Shown here: positions 49,674 through 58,007 of the stretch, piece after piece
How the letters are laid out: every line of letters starts with the position of its first letter
Position numbering within the stretch: position 1 is the first letter of the stretch
Source of the DNA: Achromobacter sp. AONIH1
GTDB lineage: Bacteria > Pseudomonadota > Gammaproteobacteria > Burkholderiales > Burkholderiaceae_B
Assembly (NCBI RefSeq): GCF_002902905.1
Contig: NZ_CP026124.1
Location: forward strand, 1,984,001-2,048,000
Reading direction: 5' to 3'
DNA: 64,000 nucleotides
Made by a program: the position numbers and the translations under genes
Notes under the pieces: generated by a model
The model's input: the letters and a program-made list of their open reading frames with translations, nothing else
The model's database searches: none
What the model was told of the DNA's origin: nothing

Positions 49674-50591
49674 ATGGACCTGAAAGACCTGGACCTGAAC
49701 CTGCTGGTCGTCTTCAACGAGCTGCAGAAGCACGGCCGGGTGGCGGCTGTGGCGCAAAGCCTGGGCATCTCGCAGCCCGGCGTCAGCAACGCGCTGGGCC
49801 GGCTGCGCAAGCTGCTGGGCGACGAGCTGTTCCTGCGCACCGCGCGCGGCATGGTGCCCACGCCCTACGCGCAATTGCTGGCCCGGCCCATCGCCGACGC
49901 GCTGGGCGCGCTGCACAGCACGCTGAACGCGCGCGCGTCATTCGACCCGCGCGGCAGCGAGCGCGGCTTCGTGATCGGCGTCAACGACGTGGGTGAATCC
50001 TATTTCCTGCCCAGGCTGATGCGGACGCTGGAAGGCATGGCGCCGGGCGTCACCATCCGCACGGTGCGCACCACCTCGATGGATGTGAAGGACGAGATGG
50101 AGCGCGGCCGGGTGGACCTGGCGATGGGCTTCCTGCCGGCCTTGAAGGCTGGCTTCTTCCAGCGCCGGCTGTTTCGACAGCCCTATGTCTGCATCTTTCG
50201 TCACGATCATCTGCTGGCCCGCTCGGGCGTGTCGATCCGCCAGTTCCGCGCCGCCGAGCATGTGGCCATCGTGTCCGAGGGCACCGGCCATGGCGTGGTG
50301 GATGAGGTCATCGAGCGCGCCGGCATCCGGCGGCGGTTGCGGCTGACGGTGCCGCATTTCATGGCGGTGGGACCGGTGCTGCAGGCCACCGACATGATCG
50401 CCGTCGTGCCCCGGCGCTTCGCCGACTGCGCCTGCAAGCCCTTCGGGCTGGCCACCGCGCCCTGTCCCGTGAAGATCCCGGAGTCGGTCATCAATGTGTT
50501 CTGGCACGCGCGCAATCACCGCGATCCGGCCAACCAGTGGCTGCGGCAGGTGGTGGTGGACGAGTTCGCGGACCAGGGCGGCGCGGCCTGA
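49674..50591 (+). CDS. NahR/NodD-type LysR regulator
   Basis: A 305-residue LysR regulator. The N-terminus MDLKDLDLNLLVVFNELQKHGRV and the SQPGVSNALGRLRKLL recognition helix follow the NahR/NodD branch, which responds to aromatic acids or flavonoids. GGAG at 49662 with eight-base spacing favours the ATG at 49674 over those at 49650 and 49668. It is divergent from the oxygenase operon. The 207-base gap is AT-rich from 49610 to 49645 and should hold its operator. I infer salicylate-like induction of the oxygenase. Confidence 0.9.
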   Translation: MDLKDLDLNLLVVFNELQKHGRVAAVAQSLGISQPGVSNALGRLRKLLGDELFLRTARGMVPTPYAQLLARPIADALGALHSTLNARASFDPRGSERGFVIGVNDVGESYFLPRLMRTLEGMAPGVTIRTVRTTSMDVKDEMERGRVDLAMGFLPALKAGFFQRRLFRQPYVCIFRHDHLLARSGVSIRQFRAAEHVAIVSEGTGHGVVDEVIERAGIRRRLRLTVPHFMAVGPVLQATDMIAVVPRRFADCACKPFGLATAPCPVKIPESVINVFWHARNHRDPANQWLRQVVVDEFADQGGAA

Positions 50592-50802
50592 TGCCGGGGC
50601 CGGTGGACCGAGGCGGGCCGTGTACGACGGCGGGCATATCCGCCGTCTCGACAAAATTGTCAATTAGTCAACCCTGAACAATCCTTCGGAGCCCTATTTC
50701 GTGCGGCTCTTCTGGTAGAAGAGATGGCGTGAATTTGCCGGATTCGAGATGCTAGAAGCCCGATTTCCTGCAAATCTAGCCAAGGTGTAGATGAGTTAGT
50801 AG

Positions 50803-51870
50803 ACGCCGGTAGCTCAGAGTGGGAAGCTGTTTGAATACCCGTTGCATGATCATATCAACCTGAAGTATCCGATCGTGCGATTGGGCGAGCTGCTCGACTG
50901 GCAGCGCATCGAGGCGGTGTGCTCGTCGAGTTTCACATCGAGCCGAGGCCGCCCGGCGACGGCGCCCAGGCCGATCGCCGGGCTGCTGTATTTGCAACAC
51001 GCCTTCGACCTGTCGGACGAAGAGGTTGTGTGGGGGGGCTGGGTGGAAAATCCGTATTGGCAGGTATTCCCCGGCGAGACCTATTTGCAGACTGGGCCGC
51101 CGATCATTCCGTCGATCCTGGCGAGATGGCGCCAGAGACTGGGCGAGGCGAGCATGGAAGAGTTGCAGCCCGTCCCGGTGGCCGCAGCCAAGGATGGCGG
51201 GCTGTTGCGCGCGGCCATTGTCAAGACGGTGATTGTGGTGGGCACGACGGTCGCGCCCGAGTCGGTGGCGCATCCGACGGACTCGCGCGTGCTCGAGCAT
51301 AGTCGCCAGCATCTGGTCAAGGCCGCGGCCGAGCACGGATTGAAGCTGCGTGTACGCGCTGCATGCGCCAGAGGTCGAGTAGTGCATCAGCAAGGGCAAG
51401 GCCAGAACGCCGTACGAGTTTGGGGTGAAAGTGTCGATCGCGACCACGCTCAAGGAAGGGTTCGTGGTTGGGGGCGCGCGCGATGCCGGGCAATCCGTAT
51501 GATGGGCACGCGCTAGCCGACGCGCTGGAGCGGGCGGGTATCATTGCCAAAAGCCCGATCACCACGGCGGTCGTGGATCGCGGCTACCGTGGCGTCGAGG
51601 TGTCGGGCTTTCGGCTCCTGCGCTCAGGTCAGCGACGCGGTTTGACCCGAGAGGGCTCAAGGCGATGATCAAGCGGCGCAGAGCCATCGAACCGACGATC
51701 GGGCACATGAAGGCCGACGGCAAGCATGGCCGGAACTGGCTCACGGGCGCGCTGGGCGATGCGATCCACGCAGTGCTATGTGGTGCCGGCCACAACATCC
51801 GGCGGCTGCTGCGCCGGCTGAGGCTTTTCTACGCCTTGCTCCGGGTGTTGGGGATGGGCCGTCTGACGTG
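50803..51870 (+). pseudogene. IS5-family transposase remnant
   Basis: Pieces of one IS5-type transposase occur in order in shifting frames. First is the N-terminal part (LFEYPLHDHIN at 50829, then GRPATAPRPIAGLLYLQHAFD), then IAHPTDSR/LEHSRQHLVKAAAEHGLKLR-like sequence to about 51350. An apparent deletion of some 70 codons follows, joining it to YALHAPEVE with an in-frame stop. Next is KARTPYEFGVKVSIATTLKEG and VVDRGYRGVEVSGFRLLRSGQ to 51650, a further shift, and the C-terminal KRRRAIEPTIGHMKADGK to about 51870. It is non-functional. I could not define inverted repeats or a target duplication. The 211 bases before it (50592-50802) are non-coding. Confidence 0.85.
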
Positions 51871-51889
51871 CCCCCGGAGATGTGCAGGT

Positions 51890-52320
51890 GCCTGACGGTA
51901 TCACGGTTTCTAGCACGGGCACGATCAACTTCAACCACACGGCATCGAACTAATTGCTGGGGGGCCGCCTTGAACAACGCAGGGGTGGCCTCGAGTGGCG
52001 TCGTCAAGCAGATATCGGGCACGATGATCCTGACGGCCACCAATAGCTATTCCGGCGGTACGACCATGACCCGCGGCACGCTCTCGGTCTCGAAGGACGA
52101 GAGCCTGGGCGAGGCGGTCGGCGGGTTGGCCTTCAACGGTGGCACGTTGCAGGTGACGGGCAAGACAATGACGTCGATGGCTCGCGTCATCACGGTGGAC
52201 GCGGCCGGAGTCGGCTTGGACATTGACGATGCCGCAAACACCCTGACCGTCGCAAAGCCTTTGCTGGGCATCGGACTTCTGACCAAGTCGGGCGAAGGCA
52301 CGCTTGTATTGACCCAGTGA
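51890..52320 (+). pseudogene. Autotransporter passenger fragment
   Basis: The frame reads DGITVSSTGTINFNHTASN, then a stop/frameshift near 51953, then SGVVKQISGTMILTATNSYSGGTT, GTLSVSKDESLGEAVGGLAFNGGTLQV and KSGEGTLVLTQ with a stop at 52318. These are the beta-helix/PATR repeats of type V autotransporters (the NSYSGGTT and GTLVL units are diagnostic). Both the signal peptide and the beta-barrel are missing, so it is a relic. It sits directly after the IS5 remnant, which may have cut the gene. Confidence 0.75.
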
Positions 52321-52379
52321 AAACCTGCTCACGTCATGATCGAGGTAGTTGACGATGAGCATGAAGATGGAAGACGACA

Positions 52380-52622
52380 TCAAACGCTGGACGGCCAGCT
52401 CAGCATCGCCTCGCCATACGCCTCTTGAAGGTCCTTGAACTGACGCTCGTACTGCTCGCGCACGTCCTGGGGATTGGCCCGCAAGGCATTCTCCATGCCC
52501 CGCTTGCCATCGTCGACCCACTGTTCGACCTCTGAAGGCGACGGGTCGTATTGGCGGCTCGCCTCGGCGACGGTGGTCTTGCCTTGAATGATGTCCAACA
52601 CCAGCGCGCTCTTGCGCTTGAG
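52380..52622 (-). pseudogene. IS3-family OrfA remnant
   Basis: On the minus strand KRKSALVLDIIQGKTTVAEASR, PSEVEQWVDDGKRGMENALRA and YERQFKDLQEAYGEAML match the helix-turn-helix OrfA of an IS3-family element. After GEAML the sequence leaves the family and soon stops. The upstream residues of the same frame (52623-52739) are antisense to the OrfB fragment on the other strand and are not real. Confidence 0.75.
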
Positions 52623-52835
52623 CGCGTGATCCGTACGCTCAAAGAACAATGCGCGCATCGGCATCGCTTCGCGACCATCCAGCACGCCAGCCGCGTTGTA
52701 GGCGACCGGATACGTTTTTACAATCATCGACGCCCGCACCAGGCGCTCGACATGAAGACCCCGGCTGAAGCGTTTGCACTAGCCGCATACCCTGAGCAGG
52801 TTCTGCTGAGTCAATATGGCGGGCGGCAGGGTTGA
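52617..52835 (+). pseudogene. IS3-family OrfB (integrase) C-terminal remnant
   Basis: On the plus strand ERVIRTLKEQCAHRHRF, then GDRIRFYNHRRPHQALDMKTPAEAFAL, is the C-terminal end of an IS3-type DDE integrase. Only the last 60-70 residues remain. It faces away from the OrfA remnant, and the two overlap around 52620, so this is a rearranged, inverted junction rather than a normal element. Confidence 0.78.
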
Positions 52836-52887
52836 AAATCCAGAACTCTACGGTTATGATTCGGAATCATAACTTTTGAGCTATTGA

Positions 52888-53211
52888 TTGGAACCTACTG
52901 CCAACGATCTGTTCGCCGCGTTGGGCGACCCGACCCGCCGGGCAATCTTTCAACGGCTTTCCCATGAGGGCGAGCAGACCGTCGGACGACTGACCGCGCA
53001 TGCAGGCGTATCGCAGCCCGCCGTGTCCAAGCATGTGGCCGTCTTGCGACAGGCCGGGTTGGTGGAAGGGCGCCCTGATGGACGAGAAACCTATTACCGC
53101 GTTCGATCGGAGGGGCTCGCGCCCTTGATTGACTGGCTCGGTGTCTACGGCGTGTTCTGGCGGGATCGAATCGACGCGTTGTCGGACCTGCTGAACAGGA
53201 TGGACACATGA
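52888..53211 (+). CDS. ArsR-family transcriptional regulator
   Basis: A 107-residue winged-helix repressor: LFAALGDPTRRAIFQRL, the recognition region GVSQPAVSKHVAVLRQAGLVEGR, and the wing RETYYRV. It begins at TTG 52888; no ATG fits the family start. There are no metal-binding cysteine motifs. It overlaps the next gene by ATGA. ArsR regulators paired with an SRPBCC/AHSA1 protein are a common, poorly understood pair. It is the first intact gene after the IS3 remnant. Confidence 0.88.
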   Translation: MEPTANDLFAALGDPTRRAIFQRLSHEGEQTVGRLTAHAGVSQPAVSKHVAVLRQAGLVEGRPDGRETYYRVRSEGLAPLIDWLGVYGVFWRDRIDALSDLLNRMDT

Positions 53212-53636
53212 CTACACCGCGAGAGTTGCACAGCCTGGTCGTGGAGCGGAACCTTCGGCATCCGCCCGAAAAAGTGTGGCGTGCACTCACTCAATCGTGG
53301 TTGATCGAGGAGTGGCTGTTGGCCAACGACTTTGTGCCTGAGGTCGGTCACCGCTTTACATTGCGCGCGAAGCCGTTGCCCGGGTGGTCGGGTATCACGA
53401 ATTGCCAGGTCATCGATGTGGAGCCGGAACGACTGCTCCGCTATCGCTGGGGTGATGGCACGGAATCCTCGAACGGGCTGAAGACGATTGTCACCTGGAC
53501 CTTGACGCCGCATGAGGGAGGCACTTTGCTGCAGATGGAGCAGTCGGGCTTTCCGTCTCCGACCGCGCTCAGCTACGTGCGCCTCGGCTCGGCCTGGCCT
53601 CGTTTTCTGGACAAACTGGATCGGCTCATCGGCTAG
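53208..53636 (+). CDS. SRPBCC (AHSA1-like) domain protein
   Basis: A 142-residue START-like ligand-binding protein of the AHSA1 family. It opens with LVVERNLRHPPEKVWRALTQ and ends with LGSAWPRFLDKLDRLIG; in between are GHRFTLRAKPLPGWSG and the W-rich strand IVTWTLTPHEGGTLLQMEQSGF. The function is not known; these proteins bind small hydrophobic ligands and often accompany an ArsR regulator, as here. Confidence 0.85.
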   Translation: MTTPRELHSLVVERNLRHPPEKVWRALTQSWLIEEWLLANDFVPEVGHRFTLRAKPLPGWSGITNCQVIDVEPERLLRYRWGDGTESSNGLKTIVTWTLTPHEGGTLLQMEQSGFPSPTALSYVRLGSAWPRFLDKLDRLIG

Positions 53637-53760
53637 TTCCGGCGGCTGAACATTGACCTTTCTTCTTCCCAATGGGGCCTGCTGGACGGCCGACCCCACG
53701 GGTAATGCTTGCCCGGCGCAAGCCATCGGTTTCGGCCGCACGGCCAAAGGAATAGCAGGT

Positions 53761-54345
53761 ATGTCAACTGTCCGAATCGCAATCGTCTATCACAGCATGT
53801 ATGGCCACACTGCCAGGCAGGCTGCTGCGGTGCGCGCCGGTGTAGAACGCATTCACGGTGCGGAAGCGCTTCTCTTGACCACCGAGGAGGCGCTGTCTCG
53901 CTGGGACGACTTAGCATTGGCGGAGGGCATCATCTTCGGCTCGCCCACCTACATGGCCAGCGTGTCGGCAGCATTCAAGACTTTTCAGGAGGCGACCTCG
54001 AATGCTGTCCTCGCCAAAGGCGCATGGAAAGACAAGGTCGCCGCAGGGTTTACAAACTCGGGCGCTCACGCGGGCGACAAACTTGCCACCTTGATCCAGA
54101 TCGCGCTGTTTGCCGCCCAACACGGCATGCACTGGGTCAACCTCGCCCTGCCGCCTGCGAATAACTCCACCACGGGCTCGGACCAGGACTTGAATCGCCT
54201 GGGATTCTGGCTCGGTGCTGGGGCTCAATCCAATGTCGATCAGGCGGCCGAGATTGTGCCGCCGGAATCGGATCTGGCGACGGCTCGCCATTTGGGTCAG
54301 CGCGTGGCAGAGGTTGCCTTGCAGCTTGCGCGCGGGCGGACTTGA
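53761..54345 (+). CDS. WrbA-like flavodoxin-family NAD(P)H oxidoreductase
   Basis: A 194-residue flavodoxin-fold protein. The FMN phosphate loop is VYHSMYGHTARQAA (about residues 9-22), followed by the isoalloxazine-binding FGSPTYMASVSAAFK and TNSGAHAGDKLATLIQI. This is the pattern of NAD(P)H:quinone oxidoreductases of the WrbA type. The start MSTVRIAIVYH at 53761 is preferred to the open frame from 53653. It is preceded by the ArsR/SRPBCC pair. Confidence 0.87.
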   Translation: MSTVRIAIVYHSMYGHTARQAAAVRAGVERIHGAEALLLTTEEALSRWDDLALAEGIIFGSPTYMASVSAAFKTFQEATSNAVLAKGAWKDKVAAGFTNSGAHAGDKLATLIQIALFAAQHGMHWVNLALPPANNSTTGSDQDLNRLGFWLGAGAQSNVDQAAEIVPPESDLATARHLGQRVAEVALQLARGRT

Positions 54346-54447
54346 AGAGCGTCACGTTTTCAATGAAATGGTTATCACTCCAATTCGATCGAGGTTTGGG
54401 GCGTGGATTAATCGAGAATGGAAGCCTCCTTCGTGGGGGGGTATTCA

Positions 54448-54903
54448 ATGACTGTAAATACGAAAACGATCGAGATTAGGGCCTCTCGGCCCGAAGACGG
54501 CGCGCGCGCAATTGAAATCTGGCGAGATGCGGTTGATGCGACGCATGATTTTTTGTCACCGGAGGATCGTCGCGCGATTGACGAGATGGTGTGCGGCTTT
54601 TTGCCTCAAGTGCCGCTATGGCTGGCGGTCGATACCAATGATTATCCGGTGGCCTTTATGTTCGTCGAAAACAGGCACATGCAGGCGCTATTCGTTGATC
54701 CGGCTTGTCGAGGTACTGGCATTGGCGCGGCGCTGGTTCGCCACGGCCTGACGCTTCACCCCAACATGACGACTGACGTTAATGAGCAGAACAGTCAAGC
54801 AGTGGGTTTCTACGAAAAAATGGGCTTCAAGCGCATTGGCCATTCACCTGTCGACGATCAAGGCAGGCCGTACCCGCTTGTTCATCTTGAATACCAAGGC
54901 TGA
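54448..54903 (+). CDS. GNAT acetyltransferase, YjaB-like
   Basis: A 151-residue GNAT N-acetyltransferase that closely follows E. coli YjaB: WRDAVDATHDFLSPEDR, PLWLAVD, HMQALFVDPACRGTGIGAAL (acetyl-CoA loop), TTDVNEQNSQAVGFYEKMGF and a C-terminal PYPLVHLEY. The acceptor is not known. I chose the ATG at 54448 (MTVNTKTIEIR); an ATG at 54418 is possible. AT content is higher than in the chromosome core. The asd gene starts 37 bases later. Confidence 0.88.
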   Translation: MTVNTKTIEIRASRPEDGARAIEIWRDAVDATHDFLSPEDRRAIDEMVCGFLPQVPLWLAVDTNDYPVAFMFVENRHMQALFVDPACRGTGIGAALVRHGLTLHPNMTTDVNEQNSQAVGFYEKMGFKRIGHSPVDDQGRPYPLVHLEYQG

Positions 54904-54940
54904 GCAAGATAGAAATGATTTCGATAAGGCAGGGGAAGCA

Positions 54941-56059
54941 ATGATGAGGGTCGGCCTGGTGGGGTGGCGCGGTATGGTTGGCTCCATGCTGCTGAAGCGG
55001 ATGCGCGAAGAGGGCGATTTTTCGAGAATATTGCCGACGTATTTCAGCACGTCTGCGGCAGGGCGCTCGTATCGTGACCCGCTTGGTGTTGAGCACCGTC
55101 TGCTCGACGCGAACTCAGTCGACAGACTTGGCGAGATGGATATCATCATTACCTGCCAGGGCGGCGACTATACGAAAGCTGCATATCCAGTGCTGCGCGC
55201 TTCAGGCTGGCGTGGCTTCTGGATCGATGCGGCGTCCGCGAAGCGGATGGATGACGATTCGATCATCGCGCTCGACCCGGTCAACCACGAACAGGTCGAG
55301 GCCGGCATCGCTGCAGGCGTGCGTAACTACATCGGCGGCAACTGCTCGATCACGCTCTCGCTCATCGGCCTGACCGGGCTGTTTCGCGCCGGGCTCGTCG
55401 AATGGATGAGCATGATGACCTACCAGGCGGCGTCGGGCGCCGGCGCACAGCATGTGAAGGAACTGCTCGGCCAGATGTCGGCCGTCGCCAAGCGTGTCAA
55501 CAACGACAATCTTGCCGATTCCGACACGCCGGTGCTCGACTTGCTGGCGAAAGCACACGCAGCGCCACGCGCGAGTGATTACCCAATCGAAGCGTTCGGC
55601 GCGCCCCTCGCGGGCAGCATTATTCCGTGGATCGACAGCGACCTCGGCAACGGTATGAGCCGCGAGGAATGGAAGGGGGAAGTCGAGACTAACAAGATCC
55701 TTGGTCTGCCACCCGGAACGATTGGGGTTGACGGGCTCTGCGTTCGTGTCGCCGCGCTGCAGAGTCACTCGGCCGCGATCACGCTGAAGCTGAAGGAGAA
55801 CGTCGAACTCCATCATCTCGAAAGGCTGATTCGCGAGGCGCACAAGTGGGTAGGTTTTGTGCCGAACACCCGACAGGAAACGATTCAACGGCTGTCGCCT
55901 GCCGCCGTCAGCGGATCGCTGAAGATCGGTGTGGGCAGACTGCGTCGCCTCAACGTCGAGCCGCGGATGTACAGCGTGTTGACCACGGGTGATCAATTGC
56001 TATGGGGAGCTGCTGAACCCCTGCGGCGCGTGCTGAACATGATCCTGAATGCACAGTAG
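54941..56059 (+). CDS. asd: Aspartate-semialdehyde dehydrogenase
   Basis: A 372-residue enzyme that reduces aspartyl phosphate to aspartate semialdehyde, for lysine, diaminopimelate, threonine and methionine. It is the E. coli-type form: VGLVGWRGMVGSMLLKRM, the active-site cysteine Cys135 in GGNCSITLS, and VRVAALQSHSAAIT with the catalytic histidine. GGGGAAG at 54931 precedes the ATG. It is far from biosynthetic partners and lies among insertion-sequence debris, so it is probably an acquired second copy. Codon use is less GC-rich at the 5' end. Confidence 0.92.
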   Translation: MMRVGLVGWRGMVGSMLLKRMREEGDFSRILPTYFSTSAAGRSYRDPLGVEHRLLDANSVDRLGEMDIIITCQGGDYTKAAYPVLRASGWRGFWIDAASAKRMDDDSIIALDPVNHEQVEAGIAAGVRNYIGGNCSITLSLIGLTGLFRAGLVEWMSMMTYQAASGAGAQHVKELLGQMSAVAKRVNNDNLADSDTPVLDLLAKAHAAPRASDYPIEAFGAPLAGSIIPWIDSDLGNGMSREEWKGEVETNKILGLPPGTIGVDGLCVRVAALQSHSAAITLKLKENVELHHLERLIREAHKWVGFVPNTRQETIQRLSPAAVSGSLKIGVGRLRRLNVEPRMYSVLTTGDQLLWGAAEPLRRVLNMILNAQ

Positions 56060-56212
56060 ATTCCCAGCGAGCAGGGCGTTTCAGCGATGGCGGAGCGACA
56101 TGAGCCGCATCGCTCGATCCTTCGGCGGTGGCTTCGTCCTGATGCATGGAAAACCCGACTCGATATAGGTGGCGTCGACGCGCTTCCTGTCTAGAAAGCA
56201 GAGAGAAAAACC

Positions 56213-56707
56213 ATGAGTGACATCATCATCGCAGGCTTATTTATCGGTCTGACTGCCACTGCGCTGTCGGATTTGTGGGCCGTGTTTCTCGAAAAGGTGT
56301 TCAAGGTACCGAATTACGGCTTCGATGCCGTGGGCCGCTGGATTGGGCACATGACTCGCGGACGATTCTTCCACAAGCCGATCTTCGCGTCGCCTCCGAT
56401 TCCCGGCGAAAAAGCGATCGGCTGGATCGCACATTACGCATTAGGCGCTGCGTTTGGTTTCCTGCCAATTCTGCTCGGTGGCGGCACGGACTGGATTGCC
56501 GATCCGACGTGGGCAGTGGCAATCGCAGCAGGTCTTCTCACGCTCGCGGTACCGTTTTTCATCGTCGTTCCCGCATTCGGCATGGGAGTCCTGTGCTTGC
56601 GCACGCCGGATCCCTGGGCGGCATGTCGCCGGGGCGTAATCTCGCACCTGTACTACGGCATTGCGCTCTACATCGCCGCAATCGTCTTTGCGATGCTGAT
56701 GCGCTGA
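56213..56707 (+). CDS. DUF2938-family membrane protein
   Basis: A 164-residue protein with four hydrophobic segments (examples: IIIAGLFIGLTATALSDLWAV at residues 4-24; VAIAAGLLTLAVPFFIVVPAFG). It matches the DUF2938 family: GRWIGHM, HKPIFASPPIPGEKAIGWIAHY and a C-terminal RRGVISHLYYGIALY. The function is unknown. The 153-base gap before it has no gene. It is followed immediately by a gene remnant that shares its stop region (TGATG). Confidence 0.85.
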   Translation: MSDIIIAGLFIGLTATALSDLWAVFLEKVFKVPNYGFDAVGRWIGHMTRGRFFHKPIFASPPIPGEKAIGWIAHYALGAAFGFLPILLGGGTDWIADPTWAVAIAAGLLTLAVPFFIVVPAFGMGVLCLRTPDPWAACRRGVISHLYYGIALYIAAIVFAMLMR

Positions 56708-57118
56708 TGAAGGTCGATGGTGCGCTTCTGCATCAAGCGGTACTGGATCCGGAGTATGGATTTTTCCTTGCGCCCATGACCCGAGGCATGCGGCTCACGA
56801 CAGCGGTGGAGCTCGGTGTGCGCGATGCGCCATGCACACTGGTTCAGCTCGCTGCGGTCGAGCCAGTGGCGCGCCGCATGCTCCCGCTTTAGGAGCCGGT
56901 CGGGCCGGAGTCATGGACGGGATGTCGCCGGTGTACGCCGAATATGATGCCGATTATTGGGCCTGCCCCGAAGCACAAAGGCATGTGGTTCGCATTCGGG
57001 CATGCACGCATATCACGGTTTGACGCTCGATTCCGTCACCGGCGGATTGATTGCTGAAATGATTCCTGGCGAAACCGCGCTCGTCGATCCAACACCATTT
57101 CGAGCGGATCGGCTTTGA
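56707..57118 (+). pseudogene. D-amino-acid dehydrogenase (DadA-like) C-terminal remnant
   Basis: Three frames together give the end of a DadA-family flavoprotein. First is PEYGFFLAPMTRGMRLTTAVELG and LAAVEPVARRMLPL with a stop at 56890. Then comes MMPIIGPAPKHKGMWFAFGHA near 56945-57010, then YHGLTLDSVTGGLIAEMIPGETALVDP ending at TGA 57118. The FAD-binding N-terminus is missing. The piece therefore has a truncation, an internal stop and at least one frameshift. The 198 bases after it (57119-57316) show no recognisable gene. Confidence 0.8.
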
Positions 57119-57316
57119 TGAATATGGACATCTGCTCGGAATGGAGATGTGGGAGTGGAAAAGGGGGATGCTTCGTGGTTAAAGTCGCTTGAAGAAATTC
57201 GGTGAGCTCATCGAACCTCTGGCTCTTCGTGATCCTTTTTTGATCTCGGCGATCATCCCGCGCCCGGATCAAGTGTCCCCAGCTGCGTTTTTTGTGTTTG
57301 TCCGAAATAGGTCGAA

Positions 57317-57646
57317 ATGATGCAGAACGTTGTTAAAGTTGAAGTCGCTCATGAAGTGTTCCGTATCGGTCATACAAAAGACTACGAGGGAATGCTGGTC
57401 AAGAAATTCTTCGTGGTCGCCGAGTTGGAAAGCGGAGAGTTATACGTCCATTTGCCCGGTTTCCAAGGCTGGGAAATTGAGGCGCGTCCCGAAGAAGATG
57501 ATGTAATTCTGTTCGATACTTCCGAACTCGCACAGGAACGTGCTGAGCGCGTTTGTCGGCACATGAAAGACAATTTGGCAACCGGAAAGCCGCTGAATAT
57601 GGATGCGTGGCAATTTCTCCGTATGGTGCACGTCAGGAAACCCTAG
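57317..57646 (+). CDS. Small protein of unknown function
   Basis: A 109-residue acidic protein I do not recognise. It has no signal peptide or membrane segment. It alternates strands and short helices (MLVKKFFVVAELESGELYVHLPG, then LFDTSELAQERAERVC), which suggests a small alpha/beta fold. A start at 57317 or one codon later is possible; GGTCGAAA lies just upstream. AT content is high and it stands alone between the DadA remnant and an IS30-type element, so it may be island cargo. Confidence 0.55.
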   Translation: MMQNVVKVEVAHEVFRIGHTKDYEGMLVKKFFVVAELESGELYVHLPGFQGWEIEARPEEDDVILFDTSELAQERAERVCRHMKDNLATGKPLNMDAWQFLRMVHVRKP

Positions 57647-58007
57647 ACGCCGCTGCATGACATGCCGGACATGGAAACGAAGGTAGGGGAGATCAATCGG
57701 CGGCGTATACAGAGGTCCAGAGCTTCGTGGCTCTCAAATCAACCACGATCATGACGGTAGCGCGTGCGCTGAATGATCCGAGAGGTCCGGTGGCCTATTG
57801 AGAAGCTGATCCCACCGACACGTCCTAGTGCGTCTTGTCAGGTTGTTCGAAAGCCGTAGATCAAAACAAAGTTGTGACCGTTTGCGAAGCAAAGATGTGA
57901 CTTCGCTGCCCGACGCTGGCAGCGCAGCCCCATTTCCAGCTGTCAACTGCGGAGGCGTGCAACTCGTTAGGTGAAGGACATCGAACATTGCGGGATATCT
58001 TGGTGCT
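57647..58007. other. Gene-free stretch before the IS30-type element
   Basis: These 361 bases contain no coding frame I can support and no repeat or terminator that I recognise. They separate the small unknown gene from the left end of the IS30-type element. Confidence 0.5.
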
